Shown piece by piece: positions 36,241-45,838 of a stretch of DNA of 64,000 nt. Each line of letters begins with the position of its first letter. Position 1 is the stretch's first letter. This DNA comes from Zygaena filipendulae (Eukaryota > Arthropoda > Insecta > Lepidoptera > Zygaenidae). A program made the position numbers and the translations under genes. The notes beneath the pieces were generated by a model, which made no database searches, was not told the DNA's origin, and saw only the letters and a program-made list of their open reading frames with translations. The DNA lies in assembly GCA_907165275.2 (NCBI GenBank), contig OU015650.1:4556001-4620000 (forward strand). The letters run 5' to 3'.

Positions 36241-38603
36241 CATTAGCGTTGTGGATATGGCTGCTACCAGTGATGGTGGTGGCGAGGGTTGTCCCTGTGT
36301 TAGAGCTGATAGAAGACAAACAAAACAGACAACCCTGTCGAAGATATACTGAAAACCAACTTTTTTATCTCGACTGTTCCAATCGGCACCTAAAGGAACT
36401 GCCTGAAGACGTTGGTAATTTTGATGTAAGTACCTAATGCCTATAATAAATATTGTATTGAAATTACGAAGCTTGTTCAATTTATTCAAAGTATTTTTAA
36501 ATTATTATCCATCCACGGGTTTTAGATATTACGCTTTGTACTGTGTATTATTTTTACTTTTGCTTGTATTAAGTGAGAAAAAATTGTACATTGTTATCCT
36601 AGGGGTGAAAGTAACTCTTTCTCCCGAGGATAACACTGTGCTTTTCATTACGAATGCAAGGAAAGTCAAAATAAAAATAGGAATTAGCTAAAGAAAAAAA
36701 ATTGTGAATTTTATTTTACATAAATCAACTATTAGGTGTGCTACTGGCCAGTAAGTATGGGCATACTTACTGGCCAGTAGCAGTGACATAAAAAAAAAAA
36801 CTTGAGTTTCTGCCGTATCCAGCTGTCAGTTGAAAGCGATTCTCCCTAGGGCTGAAAAGTGTTACTTTCAACCCGCTTCTCAGGCAACTTCAGACCTACT
36901 TTCCGAGTATGAGTAATGAAAAGACAAAGCAAGCAAACAAATCAAATCTTATCCGATTGATGGTTAAGTTCATCCTTAGGTTTTTAAATTTCTTTCTGAG
37001 CCGTCTGGCTAGAATAATGTATCTAATCTATTGAATTCGTGGTATGAATAAAAGATGAAGAAGAAAATAGAAAGGATACTTAATAGTGGGATACTTTTTT
37101 TAGGGTTCATGTAAGACTTTACTTGAATACTAAAAAATTTTTTTTTAAGATTTGTCTTAAAAGAGTCTTAAAATCTTGTAGAATCTATAAATGCTTATGT
37201 AAATCTTTCTCATATATATATATCTGTTTTACATTATTTTCCGATATTTATTTACATAAAGTTTTTTATTATTTTTTCAGGCGCAAGTACTACTGTTAGC
37301 AAACAACGAATTCGAAGCGTATCCTGTACAACTTCGAAATTATCATCAAATACAGACTCTGGACCTCTCCGGCAATCAATTAAATGAACAATTACCGGAA
37401 TTTATGAGAGAGTTAACAAATCTTGAAAAAATTGATTTAACCAACAATTTTTTTGATACGTGGGCGAATAGTAAAGTAACTATCAATATAAAAACGTTGA
37501 TTCTGTCGTCGAATAAAATTGATAAAATCAATAGAGATGCGTTCGATAGTATGCCATATTTGCATTCATTGGATCTATCCCAAAATTTTATTAACGAATT
37601 ACCTGAAAACCTGTTTGATAAATTGAACAATTTAGTGGATCTCAATTTATCAGAAAACAGATACATTACACAGGTGCCGAATTTTACATCATCTTCGTTA
37701 AAAACTTTAAATTTGAGTAACTGTGGAATATTAGTTTTGGAGGCGGAATCACTGGCAGGGTTTCATTCTATATTGCACCTTGATCTGTCCTCGAATCATA
37801 TTCAGGAACTCCCCGAAAGTCTCCGCTCGAATACATTGCAAGAATTAAATTTAAGGGACAATGAAATCAACTCTTTAAATGACCTCACATTCTCATCACT
37901 ACCGCACTTGGCGGTACTGGATCTGAGAAATAACGATTTCACAACAGTATGGTCGACCTCACATTTCGCCTCGAACCTGTTTTTGAGGGAAGTACACGTG
38001 AGCGGCAACCGATGGAATTGTAACGACTTCAGCGTAAATCTGCTCGTCACATACGAGTATTTGACCAAATATCCTTCTAAGGTAGAAGATGTTGGATCTC
38101 TTATATGCTATATTCCTTCGAACGTAACTCGAATGAGCTGGCAGGAAGCTTATATTCGCACGTGGCATGAATCTACTACACCTGGTGGTTCTTTTACTTT
38201 CATAGCGATAATGATCGGTTTTGTTGTCGGAATATTGATAACTTCATTTGCGTGTCGTGCTTTGGCATCTATGAATAGAATTGACGAGCCGCCGAATCGC
38301 TCCGTGCCTGAAGTCACTATCGTGAACCTTAACGGCACGGTGACACAACCTCGAGTCGAAAGCATCATAATGCGCAGAGAAGAAGACTCGCCACCTAGTT
38401 ACGACGATGCTCTACTAATGCCTCGGTTGAATAGCTCTTTCCATTCGCTACCAGATTATGTGGACATGGCCCGAGATACTCGCACCGACCGTAGATCGAG
38501 GTCGATCGGTGATATAACCGAACCTGGATTAAGAACAAGTGACAGACGATCTGTAAGACCATATATAAATAGTCGAATTACACAAGTCTCTACTGAACAA
38601 TAA
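36225..38603 (+). CDS. Leucine-rich-repeat single-pass membrane protein, 507 aa (paralogue A)
   Basis: Two exons, 36225-36425 and 37281-38603, join at GAT/GTAAGT and TTTTTTCAG/GCG in phase 0. I use the ATG at 36225; the frame is open a little further left but without an ATG. A hydrophobic signal segment (LALWIWLLPVMVV) is followed by an N-terminal LRR cap with only C38 and C51, then about ten LRRs with LxxLxLxxN repeats. The C-terminal cap has only C314 and C343. A transmembrane helix lies at about 371-393 (FTFIAIMIGFVVGILITSF). The tail holds PPSYDDAL from 438, a PPxY site of the kind bound by Nedd4-family WW domains, and RRSRSIGD from about 470. The next gene downstream is its paralogue. 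Ligand and function are unknown: it is a receptor-like or adhesion-like surface protein by architecture. A Lep1 copy lies upstream and a repeat lies in the intron. Confidence 0.88.
36585..36923 (+). mobile_element. Hairpin-bearing repeat family, copy 1, in the intron of paralogue A
   Basis: It runs from GTACATTGTTATCCTAGGGG to CCGAGTATGAGTAATGAAAA. Other copies are at 52022-52632, 59216-59516 (reverse) and 61019-61397. Its first hairpin (36593-36634) is short, only 42 bases, because the stem core found in the others is missing. It alone has a perfect palindrome at 36739-36782. No ORF of note. Confidence 0.75.
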
Positions 38604-39127
38604 TAGACATTAATTTAATATACATGAAACGGATACGTAAATATATACCTGTTACCCTAAAATTACCTTCCATTTTGTTAAGAGGTTCCATAAAGTCACC
38701 CTCGTTAGTGCCAGTAACTAAAAATATTACCTACATAATATAAAACCTATATTATTATAAACATCTGACGTCGAAACCGGGCTTAGGTAACTATTTTCAA
38801 AATAGAAATCGATTCTTAGGAATATAAAATTGGGTAATTACTTCTACTATATACTACTACTGCAACATCTTGTCAACAAAAAGAACACTTAAATTCCCAA
38901 AAGTTGATGATTTTTATTCCACCTTATGACTATGACAACGACATCTACATATAAAATATCTAAATAAGGTAAAGTTTGTTTTATTGGTACTACAGTGACA
39001 TCTGTTGTATTGTCAACATAATATCATCATTGTCATTTCCAACCTTTCTTTACACACATTTACTAGAGGTCGCTTTTAATAAGATCATACATTTTAAGAA
39101 AAAAAAAGGAAATTAACCTTTAATTAT
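38604..39127. other. Probable 3' UTR and intergenic DNA
   Basis: It follows the TAA of paralogue A. No clear single polyadenylation signal can be chosen, and no other gene is seen. Confidence 0.35.
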
Positions 39128-39285
39128 TATTATGAATGCGAATATTTGTTTGCTTACGCTTTCACACTTCAACTACTCAACCGATCATTATGAAATTTTG
39201 CATATACGTTGTCAGGGGTACCTACAGAAAAGGACATAGAGTACTTTTTATCCCGAAATTCCTGCGGGAAACCGTGGGAAATAGC
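39128..39285 (+). repeat. Lep1-type Helitron-like copy
   Basis: ATTATTATGAATGCGAATAT, TTTTGCATATACGTTGTCAG, GTACTTTTTATCCCGAAATT and a broken hairpin ending AAATAGCTGACC. Confidence 0.7.
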
Positions 39286-41041
39286 TGACCTGTAAATAAA
39301 TTGTAAACATAATAATGAGTAAATAGTAAATACTTTCATACATTTTAATCTCAAATAAATGAAAAGGTGTTAAACTAATATACATAAGTTTACATAACAG
39401 ATGTAAGAGAGACCCTAAGTTTTTTTTCTGGTCTTGCCTACCTACCTATCTATAGGACTATGTAAATAAATTAAAATACTTATAATATTAAGTATTCAAA
39501 TTTCCTGAACATATTCTATATTAAAAATTTCTAGAGTATTTATTTTGTTATAACACCTCCACTTGCTATCTTTTTACTAATGATAACGCGTCATGAAATT
39601 AGCTCATACATTGTGACACTCCGCCGTTGGACACACGCCTTAAATAATAGGAGAATATCATAATATAAGTCGATGGTATCAGTGATAACTTAATTCTGAA
39701 GTGGAATTGCAAATGAGTCATGTGTTTTGAAAATACTCTTTTTAGTTACTCTAGAACTAAATTGTAACAAAAGGTAAATATTTTTTTTTACTATAATTAC
39801 TTACTTTCTTATAAAAAATCTTAGACACGTCTTATAGTTTATGTGAAAGATATACAGCTGATAAAAAAATGGAAATTAAAATTTAAAAATAACGCCAACT
39901 TATACCAACGAGTGAAGGTTTAGATATTTGTTACTCAGTCACACAATAACCATTGAACGGATTTGTAAGAACTTACCATACAGGTAAAACGTGAGTGAAA
40001 ATATAGTTATTACCAGGCGACATGTTCTGTATTGGTTCTAGAGATACTTCCTATCCCGGTGTGGCCGAAAGAATCCCCAAATCAAACAGGCGAATCTGCG
40101 GGTAACAGGAAATCTCTATCTTCAAAAGATGTAGTAAAAATTAAAAAAATATTAAATAGCAAACGTTAACCTAACTTATTTGCAAAACTAAAATTTCAGC
40201 GACAGATGAACAGTGAAGTGGTTGAAGAAAATAATGCAAGCGTTTTTTCTGAAGTTGTTTCATGACTTCAATAACAGGTATAACAGGTATGTAAACGTAA
40301 CGACCTAAATTATATTATCCTACGGACTATCGTTTTATCAATAGATAAGGCAGATAAAATTGTTGCCGCATGTAGGTATCTATATATTAAGGTATATTTT
40401 AAAAGGCATACATTACACCGTATAGGTAAAAATTGTTTTTGGCAATGAAGAGAACTCTGATAATACCACTTGAAATGCTTACAATGAATCAATCGATTCC
40501 TTTTATGTTTCTAATGGTAAACGTGACGGGAAAGGTGAAACATATTTATCGGGCAGGTGTTCAATTTGTTTTCTTAAACTAAGTCCGCCATGGGAAAAAT
40601 ATAGTATAATCAGCAAATCAATATAAACAGGTCAGCGATCGCAACAGTGTCAAATAAAAATACCGATTTCCAATGTTGGCATTTTCTATCATCGGTAGTA
40701 AATAATATTTCGACGAGATTATTTATACGATATAATGAAACTGTAACTTAAGGTGATGTTGTGCATTGAAAATATTTAAAGAAATTCATGCAGATAACCA
40801 AAATAAAATAGAATTTGTTCGTTTACAATACGTAACTCTATAACTAAAATTGAAGTCGAAAAAAAAACGTTTGTCAGTTGCTTTCTCTGTATTTTTTATT
40901 TCATCGCAATCGGTTCATCAAAGTGAAGTTATGATGGCTTAAAACTTATGTTAGTGTAAAATACTGTCAACTTAAGCTTAAGCTATTTGAAAACAGTAAC
41001 TAATAAAATATGTGTAACTCATCATTAATGCAGGTAATAAA
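39286..41041. other. Intergenic region upstream of paralogue B
   Basis: AT-rich with no supported gene. It must contain the promoter and 5' UTR of the next gene, but no core promoter element can be assigned. Confidence 0.35.
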
Positions 41042-41053
41042 ATGTCCACATAA
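41042..41053 (+). promoter_or_regulatory. Minimal upstream ORF touching the start of paralogue B
   Basis: ATG-TCC-ACA-TAA ends so that its stop shares one base with the main start (TAATG at 41051-41055). Such an arrangement would make initiation at the main ATG depend on leaky scanning or reinitiation, provided the transcript begins upstream of it. Confidence 0.5.
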
Positions 41054-43446
41054 TGACTGGTCTACACTTCACGGCAGGCACGAGCATTATACTGCTGTTT
41101 GTCTTAATATTACAAGCAAAATCTCTGGACATTGAACATGAAAATTCAAATGACTTGTGTTATCTCTGCTCCTGTAATGCTGATGCGTCATATGTGGACT
41201 GTTCGTATAGAGGACTCACAGACATACCAGACGGTAATGCGAATACGGTAAGATATTTTGCACTCGATAATAACATAAATAATAATAATAGGTAAAATTT
41301 AACTATGTATCTAACAATTAACTATTTAGAAAAACCTATTTCTTCGAATAATAAAACTATCATTTATTTTCAGGTCACAAACTTGAACATGTCAAATAAT
41401 GAAATAATGATCTTCCCACCGAACTTATATAAATTTTATAACTTACAAACTTTTGACATAAGCGGTAACAAATTAATCGAATTGCCAGAAAATTCATTAC
41501 TAAATTTAACTAAACTGGAATTTCTAAATTTATCAAGAAATAATTTCGAATATTGGAGTAACCTTAGTCCTAATGAGGTTATAAAGTATGCGACTAATTT
41601 GAAAATTTTGGACTTGTCACGAAACGACCTAAAAACAATGGCAAATTTAGCAAATAAGGAACTATTAATAAGTGCTTCCCTTGAAACGTTAATACTTGAA
41701 AACTGCGGCATAACTTCAATATATGGAAGATCACCGTTGAGTGGACTTATTAATTTAAGAGTTCTAAAATTAAGCTTTAATCCCTTAACAAGGCTTCAAA
41801 GTCTTATATCGCCGACGTTAAAAAGCCTTTATGTCAGCAACTGTGAACTATTAACCATAAACAGTAACGTACTACTTTTTATGCCTGCCTTGAGTTATTT
41901 AAAAATGTCATATAATCCTAGATTGAATCTGGTTACCACATCAAACACTGTATTTTCCGACTCTTTGAGATACTTGGATATATCGTACTGCAATATAATG
42001 TATCCAGATATTATACAAAGCTTCCCTAACTTAAGAAAAGCAATAATAAGCCGTAATTCGATACGTTATTTAAGGAGTAAAGAATTTTTAAACAACACAA
42101 AACTAGAATATTTAGATTTGTCATATAACATTATCGGTTCATTAAAATCGGATACTTTCCGAGGATTGAGCACTTTGAAATATTTAGACTTGTCAATGAA
42201 TGTTATTGCTGAGGTACCAGAGAATAGTTTACTGGAAATGCCATCTTTGTCACAAATTAATCTGTCAAAAAACTATCTCACCAGAGTTGGTCATCTGAAA
42301 TCTACTTCGCTAACAAAACTTGACATGAGTTCCTGTGAAATCAATACTATTAGCAAGGCTTCTTTAGAAGGATTAGAATCAATTATAGACCTTAATTTAT
42401 CACACAACCTTCTAGCTTATATACCTGACAGTATATCATCAAATACCTTGAGATACTTAAACTTAAATTACAATAGGATTAGTTACATAAATAATTACAC
42501 TTTCTTTATGCTGCCCAGATTAACTGGATTAGCCGTTATAGGAAATCGATTTACAATGATTTGGAGCAGAACATTTTTTCAAATGAATCCATTCTTGGAA
42601 AGATTAGATTTAAGTGACAACATGTGGCGATGCGATTGTGCTGATCCGAACATGTTACAATTTTACGAATTCTTAACTTTAGAACCTACTAAAATTGAGG
42701 AATCTTATAATCTAATATGTAATAGTCCTTCAAACTTCATTGGTCAGACATGGTTGGAAGCTTGTTATTTTGTATGGAATCCTGGCGAGAAACCAAATAA
42801 TGTGGATACTTTGATATGGTTCATAATAGCGATGATAGTAGGATTAACTTTATGTTTGCTTATAGTGAATATTATAAGAAAGTCCATGAAACGTCGACTG
42901 AGAACCATTCAAGCAGAGCGAGAGAGGCAAGTAGAAGAAGCAAGAGATAGATTGAGACAGTTGAGAATACGCGCAGAACAGGAAGCCTTGATTAGCACTC
43001 CTGATCCTCGAGATCTTATTGCTCCACCTTCGTATGATGAAGCTCTCTCTATGCCTAAACTTAACGTTTCCTGTCATTCTTTATGCGAGGCAGGTACTAG
43101 TAGAAAAAAAAGGAAAAGAGGTAGAAGAAAAACTAAATCCAGTGGTGATTTAATAGAAGAGACAGAGAGGAATGGCGATGTACGTACTGATGACGACATT
43201 GAGCTTACAGAAACATCTGATGACAATCATAGAAGACCACGTAGAAAACGTACTACAAGATACGGTAGTCATGAAATAGCACAGCTGGATGGATCACCCG
43301 GTGCTACGCGTAGACGTATGTCACAGGTAGAACCTGTTGATAGTATAACCATAGAAGTTGAAGCTGAAATGGAAAGACCTCGTCGGCAAAGACATCGAAG
43401 GACCCTCAGTGATGTTGACAATGAACCAAGAGAAAGTGATTTTTAA
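41053..43446 (+). CDS. Leucine-rich-repeat single-pass membrane protein, 755 aa (paralogue B)
   Basis: Exons 41053-41247 and 41374-43446 join at ACG/GTAAGA and TATTTTCAG/GTC in phase 0, with an intron of 126 bases. A signal peptide (about 1-24, IILLFVLILQAKS) precedes an N-terminal cap with C36, C39, C41 and C50. A long LRR array follows, up to a canonical C-terminal cap with C485, C487, C514 and C529. The membrane helix is at about 545-566 (LIWFIIAMIVGLTLCLLIV). The tail starts with a charged, probably coiled-coil stretch (about 568-605). PPSYDEAL then begins at 616, KTKSSGDL is at 651-658, and the remainder is rich in Arg and Asp/Glu. Intron position, LRR ends and tail match the upstream gene, so the two arose by tandem duplication. 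This protein has about 250 more residues, mostly additional LRRs. Function is not known from the sequence. Confidence 0.9.
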
Positions 43447-43852
43447 TTTACTAACGTTTACGAAGATGTACCTACCTTAGAATTATGCAGTGATTATTTA
43501 TTTGTTATTCGTTATAAGGTTAAAATAGATTTATTTATTTGTATGATTTAAATGAAAATAATTCCACATAATTTTGCATTTTGCTCTTATATCAGTAATG
43601 CCATCTAACGGTTTTAATATGAGCACAATTCATCCACAGGCGAGCCGTTCCACTGGACACAGGGTAGTGCTGATTCCCATTACTAAGTTAGATGACGTTA
43701 GTGAAGTTAGTGTTCAAAAGAGTCTCCTTCTAAATAGCGCCATCTAGCCATACTATAATATTATGTTATGTATGGATGTTATATTTTAGAAATTAGTAGG
43801 CCAGAAAACCACTAAAAACTTTATCTGAATATCAAATAATTATAATCCCAAC
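43447..43852. other. Probable 3' UTR and intergenic DNA
   Basis: AT-rich sequence after the stop. No other gene is seen. Confidence 0.35.
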
Positions 43853-44210
43853 TCATTATATTATGTAAATGTGAGTTCTGTTTTTTACGCTTTCACGCCT
43901 TAACTATTCCACCGATCATGATGAAATTTCATACACATGTTGATCAAGGGTACAGTAAAGAATATAACCCAAAAAGAAAGTAGTGTTCCCAAAGGAATAA
44001 AAAATTCATAGATCAAATCTACATTAGCGAAGCCGAGGACAAAAGTTAATCATCCTAACCATTTATATCCAAAAGCTTGTCTGTTTGTTTGCGCTTTTAC
44101 GGCAACTACTCAACCGCTTATCAAGAAATTTTTCTTACTTGTTGTCAAGGGTACAGAAAAGGAAATAGGATACTTTTTATTTCGGAACTCTGGTGGGAAC
44201 TTTAAATCAA
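43853..44210 (+). repeat. Two partial Lep1-type copies in tandem
   Basis: First copy about 43853-43975 (ACGCTTTCACGCCTTAACTA, GATCATGATGAAATTTCATA). Second copy 44068-44210 (GCTTGTCTGTTTGTTTGCGC, GGGTACAGAAAAGGAAATAG, ACTTTTTATTTCGGAACTC). Both lack the 3' hairpin and CTAG. Confidence 0.65.
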
Positions 44211-44552
44211 TGTAGATAGTTTGAACAAAGTTTGAGCAATTACCAATATTTTGTATTCAGGTGAGGAATTTCTAAAAAATGTAGCTTAATCGTTTATATG
44301 GTTTGTATAGAAACAGTCATCTTTTAATGATGAATGGTTATTTAAGGGATGGTGACTGCTTAACTTAAAATAAGAAATAGGATAAGTAAAACGCACATTT
44401 GATTTAAATATTTATATCGCATCGAATGATATTAACATAAACATATTAATAAAAAAAAAACTTTTAGTTACTATATATACGAGTACCTCGTCTTGTTTCA
44501 ATCTCCTGGTCTTCTAGTCATATATCATATTGTATAAGTCAAGGAGTCATAA
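44211..44552. other. No recognisable feature
   Basis: Intergenic DNA between convergent genes. Nothing recognised. Confidence 0.4.
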
Positions 44553-44783
44553 TCCTACTAATATTATAAATGTGAAAGTGTGGATGTTTGGATGTTTGGA
44601 TGTTTAGATGTTTAGATGTTTGTATGTTTGTTACTCAATCACGCAAAAACGGCTGAACGGATTTGGATGAAATTTGGTACGCACGTTGTCAGGGGTACAG
44701 AGAAGGACATAGGGTACTTTTTATCCCGGACTTCCCACGGGAACTCCGAAATTACCGCGGGTGAAACCGCGGGGCACAGCTAG
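44553..44783 (+). mobile_element. Complete Lep1-type non-autonomous Helitron, 231 bp
   Basis: Both ends are intact: TCCTACTAATATTATAAATG at the left, and at the right a CCGCGG-GTGAAA-CCGCGG hairpin followed by GGGCACAGCTAG. It sits between A (44552) and T (44784), the Helitron target, with no target duplication. Inside are five to six repeats of TGGATGTTT and its variants. This is the best reference copy in the window. It has no coding capacity and depends on a Rep-helicase elsewhere. Confidence 0.88.
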
Positions 44784-45838
44784 TAGTAGTCTATAATTAT
44801 GATTTCCCGGTATAATACAATATAAAAAATTAAACATTTATCGAGCTTTTATAAATAACTAAAAGAATTTAAATAAAAGCATATAGTGTTACAGCTACAA
44901 AATACATATCATAAGCTAATTACTATTATTAAACAAATATTATGAGCATTGCTTTTTATCGAAAAAAAGAGAAAATTAGATAATTTGTAACAAATGCAAA
45001 AAATATAAAGTATGTACAGAGATTTCGATTTTTTGTTTCCCATTTATTTTATTGACAAAATAGCATAGCTTATAATAATGGTATCACATTCTTATATGCT
45101 AAACTTATAAAATCATTTATTTTAAAGGAACTTACACTTAGCCGGACCATGACACAATTATTAAGGTATAGGAGTGATTAAAGGCTATAACTTGAACATA
45201 GCCAATTAAACTGTTCGTTGTTTCAATTAATTATAATAATAATGCTGGAACATTATTATAAAATAATATAATTATAGGTACACGCAATAAAATTTACGTT
45301 TTATGATATATACAGGAAGTAAGTACACAACCATAAAATTATACAAATAATTGTCTCAATACGCTTATAACAGTAAATTTTTGTTTCGTTCTGCAGATGA
45401 TAGATATTTTTATTATATTTATTAAATCATTCGAATACATTCAGAGCTCAATCATCATTACAATAGTTGCTCAACTTAATTGGTCGTAGATTAATCTACA
45501 TTGTTTTATTATAAACTACCAACAAAAGTTTCGTATATACTAGTCATGAACATGGCAACAAATTTTACACGTATAAAAAATATGTTATACTTATCGCGTA
45601 ATATACTCTAATAAATATATTAAACCCTATAAAGGCACCACGCTTTGGCAGCAAAGTTTCTTGACTCAACCCATAGTTATAAGCCACCGGTCGATTTCAA
45701 CTTATCTATCGCACGCACATGTTATCTCAAAATAATGAGCACATTGAAATATTCACATATTTTTTTGCCAATAGTAAAATGTTTTTTAACTGACACAGAT
45801 TTATCAATAATCATAGTCCTGTAAGACAAGAACATATT
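44784..45838. other. Probable 3' UTR of the minus-strand gene and intergenic DNA
   Basis: Convergent ends of paralogue B and the minus-strand gene leave this AT-rich stretch. No additional ORF is supported. Confidence 0.35.

Noticed and set aside
36437..36691. 84-codon frame in the intron of paralogue A
   Set aside because: It lies between a strong donor and a strong acceptor and overlaps a repeat element.
44578..44632. Regular 9-base repeats that could suggest a CRISPR-like or satellite array
   Set aside because: They are short variant repeats inside one Lep1-type Helitron, without spacers.
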